A stretch of DNA of 64,000 nucleotides from a virus: the IMG/VR virus record IMGVR_UViG_3300046804_001132, positions 1 to 64,000 of that record. One strand, written 5' to 3'. This document shows positions 57,296 to 64,000 of this stretch, piece after piece. Numbering within the stretch: position 1 is the stretch's first letter; the number at the start of each line of letters is the position of its first letter. The notes beneath the pieces are model-generated. The model saw only the letters and a list, made by a program, of their open reading frames with translations, had not been told where the DNA came from and ran no database searches. The position numbers and the translations under genes are program-made.

Positions 57296-58036
57296 GTGAA
57301 CCTATATGACATGTTGGCGCAGCCAGAAAAAGAATTTCATGATTCCCTTGTTAATATTGCAAAAAAGTATGGTCCAATAGACCAAAATCATTCTGGCATT
57401 TGGGTAGGGTATGTCCCAGCAGAACAAAATGAGGATGCTGAAATTGGCGTGATGTGCTGCAACTGTTCAATGTATATGGATAATGGTGGGTGCATGATTC
57501 TTTCATACAAGGTACAAGAGGCAGCCGTTTGTAGGCTTGCCGCAATCCCAGATGAACTTGTTAAGCCAGAGGTAGATGAAGTGACAAAGCAGGCTCCCTG
57601 TTGGGATGGATATGTTCAAAGAGGAATGAAGCCTGGTAAAAATGGACAAATGGTTCCTAACTGTGTTCCTGTCACAAATAAGGCAGATGATGGTCACTAT
57701 CCAAATGCTGGCATGAAGGCTGCTGCTCGTAGGGCAATTGCTTGGAAAGAGCAGGGTAAGGCAAACGGAGCAGGTACTCCAGTAGGATGGACAAGAGCAC
57801 ATCAAATTGTAAATGGAGAAAGACTGTCTCTTGATACAGTAAAGAGAATGTATTCCTTCTTCTCTAGGCATGAGGTTGACAAAAAGGGTAAGGACTGGAA
57901 TAATAGTTCTAATCCCTCTAATGGAAGAATCATGTGGGAAGCATGGGGTGGCGATGCAGGATTTGCATGGTCACGATCAATTGTAAATAAAGAAGAAGCC
58001 AAGAAGGTTTGGCAAGACTCACCATTCTCAAGATAA
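57296..58036 (+). CDS. Head-associated protein with Cys cluster
   Basis: 246 residues. Residues about 50-85 have CCNC, CM and CRL cysteines; the middle has the CWDGY and GMKPGKNGQMVPNCVP motifs often seen at the end of phage head proteins; the last 110 residues (AARRAIAWKEQGKANGAGTP, RMYSFFSRHEVDKKGKDW) are a conserved phage domain sometimes linked to prohead proteases. Ends with KKVWQDSPFSR, loosely like the scaffold tail. Structural or packaged protein, inferred. Confidence 0.6.
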   Translation: MNLYDMLAQPEKEFHDSLVNIAKKYGPIDQNHSGIWVGYVPAEQNEDAEIGVMCCNCSMYMDNGGCMILSYKVQEAAVCRLAAIPDELVKPEVDEVTKQAPCWDGYVQRGMKPGKNGQMVPNCVPVTNKADDGHYPNAGMKAAARRAIAWKEQGKANGAGTPVGWTRAHQIVNGERLSLDTVKRMYSFFSRHEVDKKGKDWNNSSNPSNGRIMWEAWGGDAGFAWSRSIVNKEEAKKVWQDSPFSR

Positions 58037-58041
58037 TCAAT

Positions 58042-58113
58042 TGGTGTGTAGCACAACGGCAGTGCATTCGACTGTTAATCGAACGGTTGCTGGTTCGAAT
58101 CCAGCCACACCAG
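58042..58113 (+). tRNA. tRNA-Asn(GTT)
   Basis: Acceptor TGGTGTG/CACACCA, anticodon stem TTCGA/TCGAA with loop CTGTTAA (GTT), T loop TTCGAAT. No CCA. Confidence 0.93.
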
Positions 58114-58116
58114 CAA

Positions 58117-58145
58117 TTGACACCACAAAATCTTTCCGCTATAAT
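58117..58145 (+). promoter_or_regulatory. Consensus promoter behind tRNA-Asn
   Basis: TTGACA (58117-58122), 17 bases, TATAAT (58140-58145), four bases past the tRNA. Confidence 0.88.
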
Positions 58146-58184
58146 AGTGCCACGGAAACTGGCGCACTGAGATACGGAGTAATT

Positions 58185-58373
58185 ATGGCAAGGCGAAAGA
58201 AGGAAGATCTAATCTCCTATCCATATACCCCAGAAATACAACTAGAATATCCATCAGGTTGGTGTATGACTAACTATCATGATGGATGTAGATATCAATT
58301 TAATCACGGCAAGTGTGGATGCGAATGCCACAAGACAGAATCAGATCCTAGACCTTGGAGACAACATGAGTAA
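58185..58373 (+). CDS. Cys/His-rich small protein
   Basis: 62 residues from ATG after CGGAG. CxxxxxxxxC...GKCGCECHK gives a zinc site. Basic start (ARRKKEDL). No family. Confidence 0.6.
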   Translation: MARRKKEDLISYPYTPEIQLEYPSGWCMTNYHDGCRYQFNHGKCGCECHKTESDPRPWRQHE

Positions 58374-58737
58374 CAATCTTTACATGACCACAGAAGATTT
58401 TGCACATCTAGTAGTTGATGCACTTGATGCACATAATTATTTTAAGAAGGGTAGTCTGGCTCATCCAGAAGATATTTCCATTGCATTTGCTACGGTTTCA
58501 GAAACTATTGGCGTTGCAATGAGTTGGGCCATTAGCAAGGATGTTGAGGCCAAGAAGAAGCAGGCCATGATGGAGACAACAACGTTGGCTAAGAATTACG
58601 CCAATAATGCAACCTATCATAGAAGCACCGTTCTTCCTATGGATGAAGAGATTGCTCCTGCTTTGCTAGAAGAAGGAGAATCGCTTGTTGCCAGTTCAAA
58701 TGGCATGGGTTATTCAGAGTGGAAGAAGAATAGGTAA
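58366..58737 (+). CDS. Helical protein of unknown function
   Basis: 123 residues from the ATG at 58366 within the preceding stop region. MTTEDFAHLVVDALDAHNYF and a Met-rich helix. Unknown. Confidence 0.6.
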   Translation: MSNNLYMTTEDFAHLVVDALDAHNYFKKGSLAHPEDISIAFATVSETIGVAMSWAISKDVEAKKKQAMMETTTLAKNYANNATYHRSTVLPMDEEIAPALLEEGESLVASSNGMGYSEWKKNR

Positions 58738-59006
58738 TGTCTTATAGCAGATGGGGGTGGGAGGGTAGCGATCTTTATATCTACATGGATGTTAATGGTT
58801 ATCTTCACTGTGCTGCCTGCCCCCTCATGCCTATTGCAGAAAATGCAAAGATAAAGATGAACGAGTCATTTTATGCTTATAGCACAATGGAAATGATTGA
58901 TCATCTTGGAGAACACATGGATGCTGGACATAATTTTCCAGATAGTGTTATTCCTGATATACTTTCCGACCATGAAAGAAATTTTGGAGCAAGTAATGAA
59001 ACTTGA
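58737..59006 (+). CDS. Putative zinc-binding small protein
   Basis: 89 residues from the TAATG overlap. CAAC and a later H/H pair (DHLGEHMDAGH) could bind zinc. The C-terminal codons overlap the next gene. Confidence 0.6.
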   Translation: MSYSRWGWEGSDLYIYMDVNGYLHCAACPLMPIAENAKIKMNESFYAYSTMEMIDHLGEHMDAGHNFPDSVIPDILSDHERNFGASNET

Positions 59007-59157
59007 TTTTGTTGATTGGATCAACTATGGAATTGACATGGGCTGGTGTACTACTATTTATTGTGATACACACGATGGTCCACAACTAACAGAGGATGAG
59101 GCAAAAGAGTGGGATGAGGGTGGAGATCCCTGCTATCCAGTAGTGAGGATTTGGTAA
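58996..59157 (+). CDS. Acidic 53-residue protein
   Basis: ATG overlaps the upstream gene. WCTTIYC...EDEAKEWDEGGDPCYP contains three cysteines and strong acidity. Coupled to FmdB by TAATG. Unknown. Confidence 0.55.
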   Translation: MKLDFVDWINYGIDMGWCTTIYCDTHDGPQLTEDEAKEWDEGGDPCYPVVRIW

Positions 59158-59339
59158 TGCCTATCTATACTTATATGTGTGCTAATTGTGGAGAAAAAGA
59201 AATACAGCAAAGCATTTTAGATCATCGTCTTGATAAATGTCCTGACTGTAATACCACGAAGTTTAAGAAAGTAATCTGTCCAGCAAATGTCTCATTCAAG
59301 GGGCCTGGATTTTATTCAACTGACAGTAAAGGCAAGTGA
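59157..59339 (+). CDS. FmdB-family zinc ribbon protein
   Basis: 60 residues. MPIYTYMCANCGEKE, LDKCPDCNTTKFKKVI and FKGPGFYSTD match the FmdB zinc-ribbon family; four cysteines in CxxC pairs. Its role is unproven (regulatory in methylotrophs). Overlaps guaB-like ATG by one base. Confidence 0.85.
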   Translation: MPIYTYMCANCGEKEIQQSILDHRLDKCPDCNTTKFKKVICPANVSFKGPGFYSTDSKGK

Positions 59340-60376
59340 TGATTCAATACAACAAGACTGCACTTTGTTTTGATGATATTCTTCTAGTTCCCAAAGAAAG
59401 TAAGATAAAGTCTCGTCATGATGTAGGACTTACCATGATCATTGGTGAGGAACATAAGATAGTTCTTAAGTTCCCTGTCATTGCTGCGCCTATGGATACC
59501 GTCTGCGATATACAGATGTGCAGGGCTATTTCTGATGCTGGTGGTCTTGGAATTCTTCATCGTTATATGTCGTATGAAAATCAGACTGCTAAGGCTAAAT
59601 TGCTTGCTGATGCTGAATTTAATTTTGGTGTTGCTATTGCATCCAATAATGGATTTATGGAGCAGGCACAAAAACTTTATGATGTTGGTACTCGCATTTT
59701 TCTTGTAGATACCGCTAACGGTCATGGAGATTATGCTGTTGCCGCTGTTGCTGAATTGCGAGATAAGTTTAATGATATCCACATTATGGCAGGCAACGTT
59801 GCAACTGCACAAGGTTTTGCAAAACTATCTGCCGCAGGCGCAGACTCTATTCGTGTTGGTATTGGTGGGGGTAGCGCATGTACAACTAGATTAGTTAGTG
59901 GTCATGGTGTCCCAACTCTTGCTTCAATAATTGACGTAGAAGAATGGAGAGAGACAACTTCAATTTATCGTACATCTATTATTGCTGACGGAGGTATTCG
60001 TAATAGCGGTGATATGGTCAAGGCTTTTGCAGCAGGAGCAGATGCAGTTATGGTTGGCTCAATGTTAGCAGGCACAGATGAATCTCCAGGAGAAGTCATC
60101 TATGATGCTCAGGGAAATCCATCAAAGCGTTTTCGTGGTATGGCTTCTGCTGATGCTCAGATAGATGCTACAGGAAAGATATCAGTATCTGAAGGCATCT
60201 CTACTACGGTTCCATATAAAAGAACAGTTAAGCACATCTTTGATCAAATTCGCGGCGGTCTAGGAAGTGGCTGCTCATATTCTGGAGTACAAAGTCTATC
60301 TAAACTATCTTATTCTGCTGAGTATGTTGAAGTAACTCAAGCATCTCTCAATGAATCAAGGCCACATGCATTATGA
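59339..60376 (+). CDS. IMP dehydrogenase / GMP reductase-family enzyme
   Basis: 345 residues. The TIM-barrel core has [25 protein letters not shown], and the catalytic-loop [19 protein letters not shown] with the active cysteine; [20 protein letters not shown] is the phosphate site. No CBS domain, so it lacks allosteric control; C-terminal ASLNESRPH is IMPDH-like. Would push flux to GMP for dGTP supply. IMPDH is favoured over GMPR but not certain. Confidence 0.85.
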   Translation: MIQYNKTALCFDDILLVPKESKIKSRHDVGLTMIIGEEHKIVLKFPVIAAPMDTVCDIQMCRAISDAGGLGILHRYMSYENQTAKAKLLADAEFNFGVAIASNNGFMEQAQKLYDVGTRIFLVDTANGHGDYAVAAVAELRDKFNDIHIMAGNVATAQGFAKLSAAGADSIRVGIGGGSACTTRLVSGHGVPTLASIIDVEEWRETTSIYRTSIIADGGIRNSGDMVKAFAAGADAVMVGSMLAGTDESPGEVIYDAQGNPSKRFRGMASADAQIDATGKISVSEGISTTVPYKRTVKHIFDQIRGGLGSGCSYSGVQSLSKLSYSAEYVEVTQASLNESRPHAL

Positions 60377-60615
60377 GTCATTCAGCATGGTGGTGGTCAT
60401 GGCTTCTCATGATCGTCGGAGTCACAGGTCTTTACTTTTCTGGTAAACAGAAATGGTGGGGTTGGTTAATTGGATTGCTTTCTGAGATCCTGTGGATGAT
60501 TTATGCAGTCGTTACAGAACAGTATGGGTTTATTGTTTTTGCGCTGGTATATGCGTTAGTATTTATAAAGAATTCATATTACTGGTATAAGAATCAAAGC
60601 CAAAATATGTTATAA
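60373..60615 (+). CDS. Three-helix membrane protein
   Basis: 80 residues. Hydrophobic segments WWWSWLLMIVGVTGLYFSG, WGWLIGLLSEILWMIYAVV and GFIVFALVYALVFIK separated by short basic turns; resembles fragments of PnuC-type transporters. It follows guaB-like by ATGA and shares its end with the next promoter. Confidence 0.65.
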   Translation: MSHSAWWWSWLLMIVGVTGLYFSGKQKWWGWLIGLLSEILWMIYAVVTEQYGFIVFALVYALVFIKNSYYWYKNQSQNML

Positions 60616-60616
60616 T
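60608..60616 (+). promoter_or_regulatory. Extended -10, leaderless-type promoter
   Basis: TGTTATAAT overlaps the membrane gene stop; exactly six bases to ATG at 60623. Confidence 0.75.
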
Positions 60617-60622
60617 CATTGT

Positions 60623-62092
60623 ATGACAGATACATTCATTCCCCCAGCGCACATCCCCCCAAGAATTGGGGAGCAACCAAGTTCTCTCATTGTCGCAAAG
60701 CACAAGTCCTTTGCTGGCGATGCTATTACCGTTCGTAATCCTTCTGGTCAAGCAGTTGTTGACTACGTTAGCGATGGAGTCCATCTTTCCAGAGCGGGAG
60801 ATCAAGGACTCATTAATATTCTTGAAGAAACAAGTTGGCACAATAATACCAGCCCAGCAAATACCTCATGGAATGCTGATGGTTGGGAGGATCTTCACCT
60901 CCTTGATACCAGAAACTGGACAAATTTTAGAAGTGCTTTAAATAATCACATTGGAGAAAATATAATCAACAACGGTTACAAGTTGATTATGCGTGATAAC
61001 ACCACTGGCAAGTATTACAAGATGCAGTTCCATTTCTGGCAAGCAGGTGGAAATTATGGTGGAGATGCCCATAATAACTGGACCACAGAAAATGGTGGAT
61101 TCTCATACACTCGTCAAGAAATCTTCATGAGTGAGTCACTTTCATTCGTTCACGCTCAGGCTGGAGATCCAGGCGATCAACTATCAGAAACCGTAACAAT
61201 CGTTAGAGGCGAGGCTGGTGGAATTTATAACTCTGTTCAAGAGGAGCAATGGGACCCAGCAGTTAGCCCCGCAGGTGTTCTTTGGAATACCGAAGGATGG
61301 GATGATCTTGCAAACATTACAATACGAGAATATCATCCACTTTATGCCGTAACTGGTCAACTTGGAAATAACATTGAGAACAAGGAATACGTCATGTATG
61401 ACGTAGCAGCCGATGAATACTACCAAGTCAAGTTCTATGACTGGGGTAGCGACAATGGAGGATCTTTCTCATATGTAAGAACCAAGTTAAATAAGTGGGC
61501 AAGCCCCGAAGGTATTCAATTTGGTGACGGATCAGTTCAGGTTGATGCCGCTGGTGAAGGTCTTAACAAGATTAAGGCTGAGTACTGGGGATACCCAGAC
61601 CATACCGTCCAAATCAAGAATGCCAAGGACAATGATGCCATTGCTCTTGCTTCAACATCACGCTCCATTGTTCGCTGGCAGGCCAGAGAAGAGGCTCAGG
61701 GAGTTGAGATTGAGGCTTTGATCAGCGTTACAGATATCGGAGGCGGTGAATGGGAAGTTAAGTTCAGCGTAAATCCAGATAGAGTAATGCTTAATGATTA
61801 TGTCTACTATGTAAATAATGCTGGAGACTTCAATGGAGAATGGTATTCAACCAGTGGAGGAGAAGGAACAGTCACTCTAATTTATGACTACTCACCAGAA
61901 GGAGATCCAACAGGAGGCAGAATTGGTGGACCTTCTAGATACAGTCAAGTAGAAGCAACTGAAAGCGCACTATACATCAAGACTGCACAATGGGACCCAG
62001 ATGAGACACATCAGTATTTCTGGGAGTTCATGCATGATGGTGGACTTAGGTTCCCCAACGGCACTGTTCAATACTCAGCATGGGAAGGCTAA
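60623..62092 (+). CDS. Tail fibre-like protein with internal repeats
   Basis: 489 residues. Two copies of a ~75-residue module share the order WN.(D/E)GW(E/D)DL, YKLIMRDNTTG / YVMYDVAADE, YY(K/Q)..F..W and FSY.R. (nt about 60865-61120 and 61260-61490). The motifs FGDGSVQVD and FPNGTVQYSAWEG are typical of aquatic-phage fibres. Located away from the main tail module. Receptor binding is inferred. Confidence 0.65.
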   Translation: MTDTFIPPAHIPPRIGEQPSSLIVAKHKSFAGDAITVRNPSGQAVVDYVSDGVHLSRAGDQGLINILEETSWHNNTSPANTSWNADGWEDLHLLDTRNWTNFRSALNNHIGENIINNGYKLIMRDNTTGKYYKMQFHFWQAGGNYGGDAHNNWTTENGGFSYTRQEIFMSESLSFVHAQAGDPGDQLSETVTIVRGEAGGIYNSVQEEQWDPAVSPAGVLWNTEGWDDLANITIREYHPLYAVTGQLGNNIENKEYVMYDVAADEYYQVKFYDWGSDNGGSFSYVRTKLNKWASPEGIQFGDGSVQVDAAGEGLNKIKAEYWGYPDHTVQIKNAKDNDAIALASTSRSIVRWQAREEAQGVEIEALISVTDIGGGEWEVKFSVNPDRVMLNDYVYYVNNAGDFNGEWYSTSGGEGTVTLIYDYSPEGDPTGGRIGGPSRYSQVEATESALYIKTAQWDPDETHQYFWEFMHDGGLRFPNGTVQYSAWEG

Positions 62093-62112
62093 TAAAATAG
62101 TTTATAGTGAGG

Positions 62113-62134
62113 GGCGGCAGAGAAATCTGTCGCC
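62113..62134 (+). terminator. GAAA-loop hairpin terminator
   Basis: GGCGGCAGA (62113-62121) and TCTGTCGCC (62126-62134) with a GAAA tetraloop and one G-T pair, followed by TCTTTCTATTT. Confidence 0.88.
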
Positions 62135-62146
62135 TCTTTCTATTTA

Positions 62147-62175
62147 TTGACCAAACATATTTCATGCACTATAAT
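62147..62175 (+). promoter_or_regulatory. Full promoter of leaderless type
   Basis: TTGACC (62147-62152), 17 bases, TATAAT (62170-62175), six bases to ATG at 62182. Confidence 0.78.
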
Positions 62176-62181
62176 TGATGC

Positions 62182-62394
62182 ATGACACATAAGAATCCAG
62201 ATCCACTGTGCCCCACGCTTATTCCAGATGGTTGGCACTATGACTATTGCACTACCTGTTCTGATTACAAGAACATTAGACAAGATGAGCGAAACAACAT
62301 TGCTATCGTAATACAGGATTATTTTAAGGGTGTACCATCTTTAAACAAGGTTCATGTAGATGCGCTTGTGAATAGCATCGTAAACCCCTCTTGA
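62182..62394 (+). CDS. Small protein with CxxC
   Basis: 70 residues. DPLCP...YDYCTTCSDYKNI makes a zinc-type N-terminus; the rest is helical. The form resembles the N-termini of the last two genes in the window. Unknown. Confidence 0.6.
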   Translation: MTHKNPDPLCPTLIPDGWHYDYCTTCSDYKNIRQDERNNIAIVIQDYFKGVPSLNKVHVDALVNSIVNPS

Positions 62395-62419
62395 CAGTAA
62401 AGATTTTTTGCGGTAATAT
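62391..62419 (+). promoter_or_regulatory. Consensus promoter for ABC-GNAT gene
   Basis: TTGACA (62391-62396), 17 bases, TAATAT (62414-62419). AGGAGAG precedes the ATG at 62449. Confidence 0.78.
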
Positions 62420-62448
62420 TGGTCGCAACGAACTCATTTAGGAGAGAC

Positions 62449-63519
62449 ATGACGCAATGGATTCCGCTTCAGCGTAAGGACAAGCCTTCTATCTCTATGG
62501 TTGAGATGGATGAGATTACATCTAGGCTTATTCTTCCATTTGACTATGCCTCCGATGGGACTGAAAAGTTTTATCCATATGAGGTTCCTGCTGATCTTCC
62601 CTTGAATTGGGGCATTGGCGTAATTGTTGGTGCAAGCGGCACAGGCAAGTCTACGATGCTTAAAAATTTTGGTACTGTCTGCACACCCCAATGGAATAAT
62701 ATGGCCTCCATTGCCTCTCATTTTGATTCTGCGGAGGATGCTAGCGAGCGTCTAGCGGCGGCAGGGCTAATGAGTATTCCAGAATGGGTAAAGCCATACG
62801 ATGTTCTTAGCACAGGACAGAAGTTCCGTGCTGATCTAGCAAGGAGTATTAAGAATAATGCTGTTATTGACGAGTTTACTAGTGTTGTTGATCGCAATGT
62901 CGCTATGGCAGCGTCAACAGCATTGGCAAGATACGTTAGAAAGAACAATATATCTGGTATTGTTCTGGCTACTTGTCACAGGGATGTTTTGGATTTTCTT
63001 CAACCTGACTGGGTTATAGATACTGATAAGGGTGCTTGGACTACTTCTAAGGAGTGGCAAAGGCGACCTCAAATGGATCTCACAATTTATCCGTGCGACT
63101 ACTCCCTTTGGGGCTACTTCTCTAAGTATCACTACCTCACAGGAAACATCAACAGATCAGCACATTGTTATGTTGGGATCTGGGAAGGACAACTAGTTGC
63201 GTTCAATTCATGCATCACAGCGCCCAACGGTAATTATAAGAATGCTTACCGTGGTCACAGACTTGTTGTTCACCCTGACTATCAAGGCTTTGGCTTTGGT
63301 CCAAAGATTTCAGAGGCTGTTGCACAACATTATGTGGATAACGGAAAGCGTTATTTCGCCAAGACTGCTCATCCCAGACTCGGCGGGTACAGGGATAGCA
63401 GCCCTCTGTGGAAGCCTACTAGTAAGAATCACATGAAACGTAAAGATGGTGCAGGTAATACACGATGGGAAATCAATTCGGAAAGGTGGACATTCAGCCA
63501 TGAGTACATCGGAAAATAA
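62449..63519 (+). CDS. ABC-ATPase/GNAT fusion, Mom-like DNA modification candidate
   Basis: 356 residues from the ATG at 62449 with AGGAGAG upstream. Residues 1-200 are an ABC ATPase: Walker A GASGTGKST (61-69), signature LSTGQ (120-124), Walker B AVIDEF (138-143), switch His in ATCHRD (H177). Residues about 215-356 are a GNAT acyltransferase: FSKYHYL, YRGHRLVVHPDYQGFGFGPK (acetyl-CoA loop) and KTAHPRLGG. Mu Mom is a GNAT-fold DNA-modifying enzyme and ABC-GNAT fusions of this kind occur in phages. Substrate is unknown; anti-restriction modification is inferred. Confidence 0.75.
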   Translation: MTQWIPLQRKDKPSISMVEMDEITSRLILPFDYASDGTEKFYPYEVPADLPLNWGIGVIVGASGTGKSTMLKNFGTVCTPQWNNMASIASHFDSAEDASERLAAAGLMSIPEWVKPYDVLSTGQKFRADLARSIKNNAVIDEFTSVVDRNVAMAASTALARYVRKNNISGIVLATCHRDVLDFLQPDWVIDTDKGAWTTSKEWQRRPQMDLTIYPCDYSLWGYFSKYHYLTGNINRSAHCYVGIWEGQLVAFNSCITAPNGNYKNAYRGHRLVVHPDYQGFGFGPKISEAVAQHYVDNGKRYFAKTAHPRLGGYRDSSPLWKPTSKNHMKRKDGAGNTRWEINSERWTFSHEYIGK

Positions 63520-63769
63520 TGGTGCCGTAAGGCATATAGAAGGTTGTCCATGCAACAATGCTGATGAGCGTGGATGTTTTCTTATTAGTGCAAATACAAA
63601 CAAATGTGTTTCGTGTACATGTCACGAAGATATAAAGTGGCAAACACATTACATGCTGTGCTTGGCTAAAAATCAGTGTCCTTATTCAGGTCTTGGTGGT
63701 CCTGAATGTAAGTCTTGGCTTTGTGATTGTTTTGAATTTGAAGATATTTGGGGGGTGAGTCAGAAATGA
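63500..63769 (+). CDS. Cys-rich small protein
   Basis: 89 residues from the ATG at 63500, overlapping the ABC-GNAT end by 20 bases. Nine or more cysteines (CPCNN, CVSCTCH, CDCF) could hold one or two zincs. Overlaps the next ATG (ATGA). Confidence 0.6.
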   Translation: MSTSENNGAVRHIEGCPCNNADERGCFLISANTNKCVSCTCHEDIKWQTHYMLCLAKNQCPYSGLGGPECKSWLCDCFEFEDIWGVSQK

Positions 63770-63957
63770 AAGGTCACGATGGACTATGCCCAACTCCTAA
63801 TCCACAATTGATTGATGCAAAGAATTGCGCTTATTGCAATATCATTGCTAATGTCAAGGATCACTACAAGGAAAAGGGTAAGGGAAGTAAGACATATGAA
63901 GAAGGTTATCATGATGGTTGGAATGCAGCCATTGACAAGTTAAAGGAGTTAGCATGA
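63766..63957 (+). CDS. Small protein with CxxC
   Basis: 63 residues. HDGLCP...CAYCNIIANVKDHY then GYHDGWNAAIDKLKEL. The N-terminus resembles the 62182 and 63954 products. Confidence 0.6.
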   Translation: MKGHDGLCPTPNPQLIDAKNCAYCNIIANVKDHYKEKGKGSKTYEEGYHDGWNAAIDKLKELA

Positions 63958-64000
63958 TACACGACCCGCTGTGCGAATGGTCAACGCCGTGTATTCACGG
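63954..64000 (+). CDS. GC-rich small gene, 3' partial
   Basis: ATG after AAAGGAG. MIHDPLCEWSTPCIHG is read before the window ends: a cysteine-containing N-terminus of the same style as its upstream neighbours, with codons (GAC CCG CTG TGC) that are unusually GC-rich here. Confidence 0.5.
   Translation, partial: MIHDPLCEWSTPCIH

Noticed and set aside
58041-58184. Upstream start for the 58185 gene
   Set aside because: The extension is the tRNA-Asn sequence and the promoter.
1-64000. CRISPR array, integrase or insertion sequence
   Set aside because: No regularly spaced repeats, no tyrosine or serine recombinase motifs and no transposase were seen on reading; the repeats present are within fibre and tape-measure genes.

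Overview
The window looks like a contiguous piece of a low-GC tailed double-stranded DNA phage of siphovirus type. Every supported gene lies on the + strand; genes are packed tightly with ATGA and TAATG overlaps and frequent GTG or TTG starts. The host is most likely an actinobacterium: there is a WhiB-type four-cysteine regulator, a small protein resembling an actinobacterial CxxC/CxHH family, an FmdB-type zinc ribbon, a class II ribonucleotide reductase, and many leaderless-looking genes. The AT-rich composition points to a low-GC planktonic actinobacterium (Nanopelagicales/acI or Actinomarina-like) rather than a soil genus; this is inference.

Layout: 0-7 kb holds the end of a tail-fibre gene, a self-contained nrdJ unit (own promoter and terminator) and a very large structural protein. 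7-15.5 kb is the head and neck module: portal, a prohead protease with an in-frame internal scaffold start, major capsid, connector genes and tail tube. 15.6-30.9 kb is the tail module: two tail assembly chaperone products joined by a GGGAAAC -1 frameshift site, a 2132-residue tape measure protein (about 0.3 um tail if 0.15 nm per residue holds) and distal tail/baseplate genes. 30.9-43.5 kb is replication and recombination: DnaB-like helicase, primase, likely ssDNA-binding protein, DnaE-type polymerase with PHP domain, MazG, HNH endonuclease, RecA, Cas4/RecB-like nuclease, RuvC-like resolvase and many small zinc-binding proteins. 43.5-52 kb mixes a tRNA, an exported transglycosylase-like protein, both terminase genes, a two-helix membrane protein, a dCMP-deaminase-like enzyme, WhiB, Dps, a HAD phosphatase and an M15 endolysin. 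52-64 kb is accessory: pyrimidine dimer glycosylase, a clan A glycoside hydrolase, eight-tRNA-rich segments with a SPOUT methyltransferase (seven of the nine tRNAs in the window lie here), PA14 and fibre proteins, an IMP dehydrogenase-like enzyme and an ABC-ATPase/GNAT fusion resembling Mom-type DNA modification proteins.

Three sequence-level systems stand out. First, at least twelve genes have a -10 box (TATAAT, TATACT or TAAAAT) followed by 6-8 bases, usually exactly six, and then the start codon, so their mRNAs should be leaderless; others use the same -10 but a normal Shine-Dalgarno leader. Second, the scaffold C-terminus carries a W-x-G-x-F motif that recurs at the extreme C-termini of several non-scaffold proteins, including a HAD phosphatase, suggesting a capsid-targeting tag. 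Third, nearly every tRNA unit is followed within about 40 bases by a new consensus promoter. A GC-rich (about 60%) 53-codon gene in the tRNA region is a clear recent import. No integrase, CRISPR array or insertion sequence was seen.
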